Part shown: positions 1 through 6,066 of the stretch, piece after piece
How the letters are laid out: each line of letters starts with the position of its first letter
Position numbering within the stretch: the first letter of the stretch is position 1
Source: Candidatus Puniceispirillum sp.
GTDB lineage: Bacteria; Pseudomonadota; Alphaproteobacteria; Puniceispirillales; Puniceispirillaceae
Assembly (NCBI GenBank): GCA_016778825.1
Contig: JADHOU010000045.1
Coordinates: 1-9,116, forward strand
Reading direction: 5' to 3'
DNA length: 9,116 nucleotides
The notes under the pieces: generated by a model
Seen by the model: the letters and a program-made list of their open reading frames with translations, nothing else
The model's database searches: none
What the model was told of the DNA's origin: nothing
Program-made: the position numbers and the translations under genes

Positions 1-2
1 AG

Positions 3-746
3 GGTTTACCGCCGCGTGTTGGCGACAAGGTTGATCTGGTGATTGCCCGCGAAAATACCGAAGGCTTTTATTCAGATCGTTCGATGTTTTTCGGGCGTGC
101 CGAATTTATGCCAACCGAAGATATGGCTTTGTCGGTTCGGAAAATCACCCGTCAGGCCTCAACACGGATTGCCCGAACCGGCTTTGAACTGGCCGCACAG
201 CGCCGCCGGAAAGTCACCGTTGTCCATAAAGCGAACGTGTTTCATGTGTCTGATGGGTTGTTTCTTGAGGCGGTTCGCGCGGTTCGGGATGAATTTCCCG
301 ATTTTGAATATGAAGAACAGATCATTGACGCGATGGCGGCACTACTGATCCGCGACCCTAGCCAGTTTGATGTGATCGTCACAACCAATATGTATGGCGA
401 TATCCTGTCGGATGAAGCGTCGGAAATTGCAGGCAGCCTTGGCATGGCGGCATCATTGAATGCGGGTGAAACATTTGCCATGGCGCAAGCACAGCATGGA
501 TCGGCACCGTCATTGGCCGGAAAGGATCAGGCCAACCCATCATCTTTGATCGGCTCGGCGGCGATGCTGCTTCGTTGGATTGGCGAGCGGCACGAAGCCC
601 CTCAATTTCTAACGGCCGCTGATGCGATTGAACTGGCCATTACAAAGGCTGTGGCGACGGCCAGCACGCGAACCGCAGATTTGGGTGGGCCGCTTGGCAC
701 AAACGCCTTTACCGATGGGCTTTTGGCGATGATCAAAAAACCATAA
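3..746 (+). CDS. Isocitrate/isopropylmalate dehydrogenase family protein, 5' end missing
   Basis: This is the C-terminal 247 or so residues of a beta-decarboxylating dehydrogenase (PF00180 fold). The family oxidises a malate-type 2-hydroxyacid with NAD(P)+ and usually decarboxylates the oxo-acid. The frame is open to the left edge, so the true start lies outside. A family length near 350 residues implies about 100 missing residues, including the N-terminal nucleotide-fold glycines. The GTG at 39 is internal, because conserved sequence (RENTEGFYSD, from 51) abuts it. Visible motifs are VHKANV with the catalytic Lys codon at 228, an Asp at 327, NMYGDILSDEAS with metal-binding Asp codons at 399 and 411, and the nucleotide-site signature HGSAPSLAGK from 495. 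The RENTEG motif is closer to isocitrate, homoisocitrate or tartrate dehydrogenases than to LeuB. The substrate cannot be read from sequence. The otnK/otnC neighbours suggest a role in sugar-acid or hydroxyacid catabolism (inference). Confidence 0.9.
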   Translation, partial: GLPPRVGDKVDLVIARENTEGFYSDRSMFFGRAEFMPTEDMALSVRKITRQASTRIARTGFELAAQRRRKVTVVHKANVFHVSDGLFLEAVRAVRDEFPDFEYEEQIIDAMAALLIRDPSQFDVIVTTNMYGDILSDEASEIAGSLGMAASLNAGETFAMAQAQHGSAPSLAGKDQANPSSLIGSAAMLLRWIGERHEAPQFLTAADAIELAITKAVATASTRTADLGGPLGTNAFTDGLLAMIKKP

Positions 747-768
747 TTTGTCAGTTCAGGCGATTTGC

Positions 769-805
769 GCCTTGCTTGGCGGCAATGATGCCGGTCATGC
801 AAGGC
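769..805. other. Nested inverted repeat between the first two genes
   Basis: The arms GCCTTGC (769-775) and GCAAGGC (799-805) are perfectly complementary. Inside them sits a second 5-bp stem, CGGCA (780-784) with TGCCG (789-793), around an ATGA loop. The two stems are separated by a 4/5-nt internal loop. No T-tract follows, so it is not a standard intrinsic terminator. It could be a processing or attenuation hairpin in the leader of the downstream dehydrogenase, or chance. The rest of this 105-bp gap shows no recognisable promoter. Confidence 0.3.
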
Positions 806-851
806 CTGCCAAGGCCGTATTTACCGCAAACAGCAACAAAGAGTACCGATA

Positions 852-1931
852 ATGTCAAAGCCCGATCAAATGTCTCAATCTTATGTCATGTCAGATGATG
901 CGGTTCGTTTTGCGACCATGATCATGGCCGGACAGGGGGTCAGCAACGAAGATGCTGCCATCATTGCCGAATGTCTTGTCGAGGCTGATCTTCGCGGGGT
1001 GCAAACGCATGGGCTTTCACGGCTGCCGGTTTATGTTGAGCGGGTTCAGCGCGGGTTGGTAAAGGCGGTGCCGGATATGAAGCTTGCAAAACCGGTGGCG
1101 GCTTGTGCGTCGCTTGATGGTGATAATGGCTTTGGATTTCTTGTCGGGCGAAGGGCCATGCAAGAAGCTATAACGATGGCAGATAGCTGCGGTGTCGGTG
1201 TTGTTGCGGCGCGAAACAGCAATCATTTTGGCATGGCGGCAACCTATCTTTTGCAAGCGGTAAAGGCTGGATATTTTGCTTTTGTGTTTACCAATGCGTC
1301 AAAGGCCATGCCGCCATGGGGTGGGCGCGAAGGATTGCTTGGTACCAGCCCGTTTGGCGCGGCGGCACCCGCTGGCAAGCTGCCGCCCTTTGTTTTGGAT
1401 ATGTCGCCTGCGGTGGCGGCGCGCGGCAAGATCAGGCTTGCCGAAAAACGCGGCGAGCCAATCCCCGAGGGCTATGCGCTTGATGAAAATGGCCAAGTCA
1501 CAACCGATGCAACCGCCGCGCTTCGCGGCGTTGTTTTGCCAATGGGGGGCTATAAGGGGTCGGGGCTGTCGATGCTGATGGAAATTTTGGCTGGGGTTTT
1601 TTCGGGCGCAAATTTTGGTGGCGATGTTCCGGATCAATATACCGTCTGGGATCGGCCACAAAATGTTGGGCATTTCTTCATGGCGCTAAAACCGGGGATT
1701 TTTGTTACTGAACAGGGGTTTCGTAACCGGATGGACACGCTTGTCGGCCGGATTAAAACCAATCCGCTGGCCGATGGATTTGACGAAATCTTAATGCCGG
1801 GTGAAATTGAATCACGCCTTGAGGCTGAACGGCGCAAGACCGGCATTCCTTTTGCGGCACCAGATCTTGCGCTTCTTGCGAAATTGGCTTTCGATCATGG
1901 TGTGGCTGAACTGCCGCAGATAAACCGGTGA
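852..1931 (+). CDS. Ldh2-family NAD(P)-dependent 2-hydroxyacid (malate/L-lactate/ureidoglycolate-type) dehydrogenase
   Basis: The 359-residue protein is full length for the PF02615 family, whose members interconvert 2-hydroxy- and 2-oxo-acids (malate, sulfolactate, ureidoglycolate, 2,3-diketo-gulonate). Diagnostic motifs appear in order: R48-x4-THG with His53, NSNHFG (residues 122-127, His125), a GTSPFG segment (164-169), VLDMSPAVAARGKI (181-194), and the glycine-rich LPMGGYKGSGLSM near 229-241. No signal peptide or membrane segment is seen, so it should be a cytosolic homodimer. The ATG at 852 has only a weak AAAGAG ribosome site 8 nt upstream. Met7 or Met13 could also be the start, as conserved family sequence begins near residue 14. 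Substrate is not deducible. Beside otnK and otnC it is a good candidate for the C2 oxidation of a tetronate, the step done by LtnD in described pathways (inference). Confidence 0.92.
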   Translation: MSKPDQMSQSYVMSDDAVRFATMIMAGQGVSNEDAAIIAECLVEADLRGVQTHGLSRLPVYVERVQRGLVKAVPDMKLAKPVAACASLDGDNGFGFLVGRRAMQEAITMADSCGVGVVAARNSNHFGMAATYLLQAVKAGYFAFVFTNASKAMPPWGGREGLLGTSPFGAAAPAGKLPPFVLDMSPAVAARGKIRLAEKRGEPIPEGYALDENGQVTTDATAALRGVVLPMGGYKGSGLSMLMEILAGVFSGANFGGDVPDQYTVWDRPQNVGHFFMALKPGIFVTEQGFRNRMDTLVGRIKTNPLADGFDEILMPGEIESRLEAERRKTGIPFAAPDLALLAKLAFDHGVAELPQINR

Positions 1932-1974
1932 GCAAAACCCATAAACTGAAATGATAACCTGAAATGCTAACCCC

Positions 1975-1981
1975 AAGGAGG
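1975..1981 (+). promoter_or_regulatory. Strong ribosome binding site for the GST-like gene
   Basis: AAGGAGG lies 8 nt before the ATG at 1990 and is a near-perfect anti-16S match. It fixes the start of the glutathione S-transferase-like gene. The gap from the preceding stop is only 58 bp, which suggests co-transcription with the upstream dehydrogenase. Confidence 0.8.
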
Positions 1982-1989
1982 CTTTCGAT

Positions 1990-2604
1990 ATGTTGACCTT
2001 TTATTATGCAAAAAATTCTGCTGCCTATGCGCCGCATATTCTGCTTGAAGATATTGGTGCTGACTATAACGCGGTTCGTATTGATTTCATGACAGGTGAG
2101 CAACGCTCGCCAGCCTATTTAGCGGTAAATCCGAAAGGGCGGTTGCCGTCACTTGTTACCGAAAAGGGGGTCTTGACCGAAACACCTGCCATTCTTGCTT
2201 ATTTGGCACAGCGTTTCCCCGAACATGATCTGGCACCAAGCGATCCGTTTGAATTTGCCATCGCGCAGGCCTTTAACAGCTATATGGCATCAACGGTTCA
2301 TGTTGCGCATGCGCATAAACATCGCGGCGCACGCTGGGCAGATGATTTGGCAGCACATGACTCAATGCGCGCCAAGGTCAAAGAAAACATGACCGAATAT
2401 GCGGAGATGATCGAAACCCATTATTTCAAAGGGCCATATGTTCTTGGTGATAAATTTTCATTTTGTGATCCCTATATGGCGCTGGTAACGCGCTGGTTTA
2501 AAGATGATGGGGTTGATCTTGATCCATTCGCCAAAATCAGGGCGCATGACGCCTTGATGCGCGAACGCCCGTCAATGCAGCGCGTGCTTGAGCTTCATGC
2601 CTAA
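1990..2604 (+). CDS. Glutathione S-transferase family protein
   Basis: The 204 residues match the normal length of a soluble bacterial GST. The N-terminal thioredoxin-fold half contains NPKGRLPSL (47-55), with the expected cis-proline Pro53, and the glutathione-contacting ETPAILAYLA (64-73). The helical C-terminal half carries the N-capping box of GDKFSFCDPY (Ser157, Asp160). By eye the N-terminus lines up with beta-class GSTs (YY...APHI), but the position of their catalytic Cys is Ala11, with Ser10 beside it. Glutathione chemistry is therefore uncertain; Ser10 or a nearby Tyr might serve. It lies 58 bp after the Ldh2-type gene on the same strand and probably belongs to the same transcript. 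Its role there is unknown: thiol conjugation of a reactive oxo-acid, detoxification, or a non-enzymatic function are all possible. Confidence 0.9.
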   Translation: MLTFYYAKNSAAYAPHILLEDIGADYNAVRIDFMTGEQRSPAYLAVNPKGRLPSLVTEKGVLTETPAILAYLAQRFPEHDLAPSDPFEFAIAQAFNSYMASTVHVAHAHKHRGARWADDLAAHDSMRAKVKENMTEYAEMIETHYFKGPYVLGDKFSFCDPYMALVTRWFKDDGVDLDPFAKIRAHDALMRERPSMQRVLELHA

Positions 2605-2636
2605 TTTGTCGCTGGCTTTTGCAATCTCATTTGGCA

Positions 2637-2656
2637 AAGTCAGTAAATGCTGACTT
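2637..2656. other. Perfect 7-bp inverted repeat upstream of otnK
   Basis: AAGTCAG (2637-2643) and CTGACTT (2650-2656) flank a 6-nt TAAATG spacer. It lies 33 bp after the GST-like stop and about 90 bp before the otnK start. It lacks a following T-run, so it is a poor intrinsic terminator. The dyad could be a regulator-binding site for otnK-otnC or a transcript-end hairpin. No clear sigma-70 promoter can be read elsewhere in this 139-bp gap, although the stretch just before otnK is A/T rich. Confidence 0.4.
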
Positions 2657-2743
2657 CATGCTGGTAGTTGCCGATTGCCATGATATGCTGCAAATAGCCA
2701 AAAGGCAGTTTTGAATTAAATTAAAAAAGGGTGATTTAGCGCG

Positions 2744-3997
2744 ATGTTGCTTGGCTGTATTGGTGATGATTTTACGGGGTCAAGTGACCTTGCCAACACA
2801 TTGGCAAAGGCGGGAATGGCGGTTGTGCAATATAGCGGCGTGCCATCTTTGCCGGCAGAGACATCGGTCGAAGCAGGGGTGATTGCGCTGAAATCGCGTT
2901 CAATCCCTGCGGCGGAGGCGATCAAACAGTCGCTGGCGGCCTTGAAATGGTTGCAAGAGCAAGGCTGCAAACAATTTTTCTTTAAATATTGTTCAACATT
3001 TGACTCGACCGATGACGGCAATATCGGGCCGGTGGCAGAGGCGCTGGCATCTGCATTGGCGGCTGATACGGTTATTGTTTGTCCGGCATTTCCGGGAACC
3101 GGACGCGCGGTGTTCCAAGGCCACCTTTTTGTCAAAGATCAATTGCTGTCAGATAGCCCAATGAAAGATCATCCGCTAACGCCAATGCGTGATTCCGATC
3201 TTCGCCATGTTATGGGGCGTCAAAGCCGTGGTGCGGTTGGGCATGTGCCAATGGCGATTGTTGCGAAAGGCAGTGATGCAATTCGTGATGCACTTGCCCT
3301 TGAGGCGCGTCATGGCCGCCATCTCATTGTGGTTGATGCGATCCATGACGATGATCTGATTGCGATTGGGGCTGCGGCGCGTGATCTGGTTTTGGTCACT
3401 GGCGGGTCGGGTGTGGCGATGGGGTTGCCGGCAAATTTTGCCAAAACTGGCCAGATTGCGGCAAAAAAGCTCGATTGGCAGGGGCAGGCCGGACGCTGCG
3501 CCATTCTAAGCGGGTCTTGTTCTGAGGCAACCCGAAACCAGATTGCCACCCATGCCAAAACTGGCGCGCAATATGAGATTGATGTCGCTGGCGTGATGCG
3601 GGGTGAAGTGACAATTGATGGTTTGGTAAGCTGGCTTTTGGCGCAGGATGGACTGCCGATACTCTATTCATCGGCATCGCCAACCGCGGTTCAGCATGTG
3701 CAGGCAGAATTTGGAATGAAGGCGGTTGCTGACCGGCTTGATAGATTATTTGGTGATCTTGCCATTGCGCTTGTTGCCGCGGGAATTGAACGTCTGGTTG
3801 TTGCTGGCGGTGAAACCTCGGGCGCGGTTGTCGAGGCTTTGCGGCTGAACGCCCTATCAATGGGGCCGGAAATTGACCCTGGCGTGCCAGCGATACGCGC
3901 CGGACCCACTCTGACGGTTGCGCTGAAATCAGGGAATTTTGGCGCTGATGATTTTTTTGAAAAGGCTGCAGCGATTTTGGCAGGAGGTGCAAAATGA
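2744..3997 (+). CDS. otnK: 3-oxo-tetronate kinase (four-carbon acid sugar kinase, DUF1537 family)
   Basis: The kinase phosphorylates a 3-oxo four-carbon sugar acid at O4 using ATP, giving the substrate for OtnC. The 417-residue length is normal for the family. The N-terminal domain opens with GDDFTGSSD (7-15), the substrate-binding hallmark, and includes KYCSTFDST (81-89). The C-terminal nucleotide-binding domain has VTGGSGVA (218-225), SGSCS (256-260), AGGETSGAVV (354-363), GPEIDPGVP (374-382) and LKSGNFG (394-400). These last motifs fit the OtnK branch rather than the D-threonate kinase (DtnK) branch, from memory of the families. The ATG at 2744 is preceded by AAGGGTGA at about 9 nt spacing. 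It overlaps otnC by 4 bases (ATGA). This coupling to a class II aldolase supports the specific function over a generic sugar-acid kinase. Confidence 0.9.
   Translation: MLLGCIGDDFTGSSDLANTLAKAGMAVVQYSGVPSLPAETSVEAGVIALKSRSIPAAEAIKQSLAALKWLQEQGCKQFFFKYCSTFDSTDDGNIGPVAEALASALAADTVIVCPAFPGTGRAVFQGHLFVKDQLLSDSPMKDHPLTPMRDSDLRHVMGRQSRGAVGHVPMAIVAKGSDAIRDALALEARHGRHLIVVDAIHDDDLIAIGAAARDLVLVTGGSGVAMGLPANFAKTGQIAAKKLDWQGQAGRCAILSGSCSEATRNQIATHAKTGAQYEIDVAGVMRGEVTIDGLVSWLLAQDGLPILYSSASPTAVQHVQAEFGMKAVADRLDRLFGDLAIALVAAGIERLVVAGGETSGAVVEALRLNALSMGPEIDPGVPAIRAGPTLTVALKSGNFGADDFFEKAAAILAGGAK
3982..3989 (+). promoter_or_regulatory. Ribosome binding site for otnC inside the end of otnK
   Basis: AGGAGGTG is a full anti-16S match located within the last codons of otnK, 4 nt before the otnC ATG at 3994. 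Together with the ATGA stop/start overlap (3994-3997) it shows translational coupling of kinase and decarboxylase. Confidence 0.75.
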
Positions 3998-4638
3998 CCG
4001 AAACCCAGCTTCGTGAACAGATTTGCCAATTGGCAAAATCAATGTTTGATCGCGGGCTAACCGTTGGGTCAAGCGGGAATATATCGGTTCGATGTGACGA
4101 TGGCGGGCTTCTTGTAACGCCAACTGACAGTTGCTTTGGCAGGCTGGATCCAGCAAGGCTAAGCCGGTTTGATGCGACCGGAACATTGATATCGGGTGAT
4201 CCGCCAACCAAGGAAATGCCGCTTCATGCCGCGTTTTATGACAGCCGGTCGCAAGCTGGTGCGATTGTGCATCTTCATGCAACCCATTCGGTGGCGCTGT
4301 CGACCTTGCCTGTTGATGATGCGGCAAATTTTCTTCCACCGCTGACGGCCTATTCGGTGATGAGGCTTGGTAAGGTTGCGCTGCTCCCCTATTTCCGGCC
4401 AGGTGATTCTGCCGTTGTCAATGCCATTAAGGGGCTTGCCGGAAAACATAGCGCAGTGATGCTTTCCAATCATGGGCCGGTGGTCGCAGGCAAGGGGCTT
4501 GAAGCCGCCGTTTATGCGGTCGAAGAATTGGAAGAAACGGCAAGGCTGGCGCTTTTACTGCGCGGGCTGCCGGCACGTGGACTTGATAACGCGCAGATAC
4601 GGGATATTGTTACGCATTTTGACGTTGAATGGGATTAA
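3994..4638 (+). CDS. otnC: 3-oxo-tetronate-4-phosphate decarboxylase (class II aldolase/adducin family)
   Basis: The 214-residue protein belongs to the class II aldolase/adducin fold (PF00596), which includes fuculose-phosphate aldolase and ribulose-phosphate 4-epimerase. Seen motifs are the phosphate-binding SSGNISVR (26-33), TPTD (42-45), KEMPLH with the likely catalytic Glu74, VHLHATH with metal ligands His93 and His95, and NHGPVV with the third ligand His160. All metal-site residues are intact. In the described tetronate pathways OtnC converts 3-oxo-tetronate 4-phosphate to dihydroxyacetone phosphate and CO2. The assignment rests on the 4-bp overlap with otnK, since the fold alone would permit an aldolase or epimerase. 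It is the last gene of the + strand cluster and faces a convergent gene; no intrinsic terminator is evident after it. Confidence 0.85.
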   Translation: MTETQLREQICQLAKSMFDRGLTVGSSGNISVRCDDGGLLVTPTDSCFGRLDPARLSRFDATGTLISGDPPTKEMPLHAAFYDSRSQAGAIVHLHATHSVALSTLPVDDAANFLPPLTAYSVMRLGKVALLPYFRPGDSAVVNAIKGLAGKHSAVMLSNHGPVVAGKGLEAAVYAVEELEETARLALLLRGLPARGLDNAQIRDIVTHFDVEWD

Positions 4639-4661
4639 AGCTGCTTTTGCGATGGAAAGAT

Positions 4662-4731
4662 AATCGATCCAATACAATAGCCACCAGGTGATGCTCGCCA
4701 GACAATAGCTGCCAGTTAATGGCCGCCAGAT
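4662..4731. repeat. Degenerate 14-bp tandem repeats in the convergent gap
   Basis: Four head-to-tail units of exactly 14 bp occupy 4676-4731: AATAGCCACCAGGT, GATGCTCGCCAGAC, AATAGCTGCCAGTT and AATGGCCGCCAGAT. A looser fifth unit (AATCGATCCAATAC) precedes them at 4662-4675. Units 1, 3 and 4 match each other at 11 of 14 positions, and unit 2 matches unit 4 at 10. The CCAG core recurs at strict 14-bp spacing (core ends at 4687, 4701, 4715, 4729). The period is not a multiple of three and the region lies between two stop codons, so it is non-coding. There is no T-tract, and hence no obvious bidirectional terminator. Function is unknown; slipped-strand duplication is the simplest origin. Confidence 0.6.
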
Positions 4732-4739
4732 GCTCTAAA

Positions 4740-5732
4740 TTATATCGTCAACAAAATCTTGCCGCGCTGGGTTCCCGATTCCATCAATTCATGGGCTTTT
4801 GCCGCATCAGCCAGATCAAAGCTGGTAAAGGTCTTTGCGCGTAATTGCGCTGGTGCCCCATTGAAAAAAGGCCATGCGGTTTTTTGCAGATCGGCGGCAA
4901 CCGCCGATTTAAAAGCCTCAGGGCGTGACCGTAATGTTGATCCGGTAAGGGTGAGGCGTTTCAGCATCACCGGCATCAGATCAATTTCCATTTTTGATCC
5001 CAGATTGAAAGCAAGCTGGATAATCCGCGCATCGGCATGGGCTGCTTTGATATTGCGCGCTATATAATCACCACCAATAATATCAAGAATGATATCGGCA
5101 CCGCCGGCCTCGCGCAGAATCGGAACAAAATCATCCTGTTTGAAATTGATGGCTCGTTTTGCGCCAAGCGCTTCGCAATAGGCGCAGGCTTCATCTGAAT
5201 AAGCCGTCGTAAACACCTGCAATCCCATTGCTGTACCGAGCTGAATTGCTGTCGAGCCAATGCCGCCAGCACCGCCATGAACAAGAAAAACCCCATCTTG
5301 TTTGATGTGCTGCTGAAAGAACACATTGCTCCAGACGGTAAAATAAGTCTCGGGAAGGCCTGCGGCATCAATTTCAGGCACGCCTGCCGGAATTGGCAGG
5401 CAATGGCTTGCCGTTACCGCGACATATTCGGCATAGCCACCACCATTGGTTAAAGCGCAAACATGGTCGCCGATCACCCATTGCGTTTGCGCTGCGCCGA
5501 TGGCAACGATTTCGCCCGATACTTCAAGACCCAATAGGTCAGACGCGCCTTTTGGTGGTGGGTAATGGCCGCGGCGTTGCACAAGGTCAGGCCCGTTGAC
5601 GCCAGCGGCGGTCACTTTGATCAAAACCTCATCGGCACGCGGCTGCGGCACATCGCGTTTGCCAGTGACAAGAACATCAGGACCGCCAGCCTCGCGCATT
5701 TCAATAACGGTCATTTGCGTTGGTAGGGTCAT
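4740..5732 (-). CDS. PIG3-type NAD(P)H:quinone oxidoreductase (zinc-free MDR family)
   Basis: The 330-residue protein belongs to the medium-chain dehydrogenase/reductase superfamily, quinone oxidoreductase branch, closest in pattern to PIG3 (TP53I3). The N-terminal GroES-like domain contains VNGPDLVQRRGHYPPPKGASD (residues 45-65) and LGLEVSGE (67-74). GGGYAEYV (97-104) and GLPETYFTVWSNVF (125-138) follow. The Rossmann domain has the nucleotide motif VHGGAGGIGSTAIQLG (151-166), and GSTLRSR (264-270) is a further PIG3 signature. The structural-zinc cysteine lobe is absent, as expected. It likely reduces quinones or related electrophiles with NADPH in the cytosol. The start at 5732 is supported by AAGGAA 5 nt upstream on the minus strand (5738-5743); Met7 is an alternative. 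It is transcribed away from the formate dehydrogenase operon and toward otnC, so it appears to be a single-gene unit. Confidence 0.9.
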   Translation of the reverse strand: MTLPTQMTVIEMREAGGPDVLVTGKRDVPQPRADEVLIKVTAAGVNGPDLVQRRGHYPPPKGASDLLGLEVSGEIVAIGAAQTQWVIGDHVCALTNGGGYAEYVAVTASHCLPIPAGVPEIDAAGLPETYFTVWSNVFFQQHIKQDGVFLVHGGAGGIGSTAIQLGTAMGLQVFTTAYSDEACAYCEALGAKRAINFKQDDFVPILREAGGADIILDIIGGDYIARNIKAAHADARIIQLAFNLGSKMEIDLMPVMLKRLTLTGSTLRSRPEAFKSAVAADLQKTAWPFFNGAPAQLRAKTFTSFDLADAAKAHELMESGTQRGKILLTI

Positions 5733-5974
5733 GATTTTTCCTTTTTTAAAGCAGTTTCTGATCGAAAAACATGGGGGTTAAAATTGCATTTTTCAGTGTG
5801 ATTGAGGCTGTTTGCAGAGGCCTTATCTGGCTATGTGTTAACGCAGCCATCATTATACGTCAATTCATGGCATGTGACGGTTTTTTGGTCGTGGTGTTTA
5901 ACGGGTCACAACCTGTCGGTTTTTGTATGAAAAAAATAGAAAGTCAGCCATAAGTTAAAACGGCAATCGGTTGG

Positions 5975-6002
5975 TTGCTGTAGATTTTATTTCTGGTATA
6001 CC
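5975..6002 (+). promoter_or_regulatory. Candidate promoter for the formate dehydrogenase operon
   Basis: TTGCTG (5975-5980) and TATACC (5997-6002) are separated by 16 bp, and the -10 is preceded by TGG, as in an extended -10. The match is 4 of 6 in each box, so this is only a plausible reading. Transcription would begin near 6009, giving a leader of under 60 nt. A second option, TTGACG at 6014-6019, has no convincing -10 downstream. Confidence 0.3.
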
Positions 6003-6003
6003 A
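5994..6003. promoter_or_regulatory. Putative operator palindrome TGGTATACCA
   Basis: The 10 bases are a perfect palindrome. They are of the TGGT-N2-ACCA type bound by many GntR-family regulators of the FadR/FCD class (family knowledge). They lie 64 bp upstream of the fdsGB start and overlap the candidate -10 box, a position suited to repression. No regulator gene is in the window, so the binding protein is unknown. Confidence 0.4.
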
Positions 6004-6054
6004 AATAATGTATTTGACGGCGCGGGCGCGAAATGTGACACTTTCCTCGCAAAT

Positions 6055-6061
6055 TAGGAGA
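6055..6061 (+). promoter_or_regulatory. Ribosome binding site selecting a GTG start
   Basis: TAGGAGA ends 5 nt before the GTG at 6067. The next in-frame ATG falls deep inside the NuoE-like domain (residue 76), so this site decides in favour of the GTG start. Confidence 0.75.
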
Positions 6062-6066
6062 TTTAC

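Larger units (their letters stand above)
5733..6066. other. 334-bp divergent intergenic region
   Basis: This stretch separates the minus-strand oxidoreductase from the plus-strand formate dehydrogenase operon and must hold both promoters. It contains several A- and T-tracts and the palindrome described separately at 5994-6003. A perfect minus-strand TATAAT (5852-5857) is a possible -10 for the oxidoreductase, but no good -35 lies 16-18 bp further up, and it would leave a leader of about 110 nt. A 60-codon open frame at 5771-5953 lacks a ribosome site and is not accepted as a gene. No tRNA, small RNA or terminator is recognised. Confidence 0.6.

Noticed and set aside
3396..4211. A 271-codon minus-strand open frame across the otnK/otnC junction
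   Set aside because: It is antisense to two well-supported genes with intact motifs, its translation is low-complexity and rich in Gln, Pro, His and Arg, and it matches no family I recognise.
4662..4731. The 14-bp repeats as a CRISPR array or attachment site
   Set aside because: The units are too short, have no unique spacers and are diverged. No cas, integrase or tRNA gene is nearby.
5771..5953. A 60-codon open frame on the + strand in the divergent promoter region
   Set aside because: It has no ribosome binding site, no recognisable domain and an irregular composition, and it overlaps the region needed for two promoters. It is probably chance.
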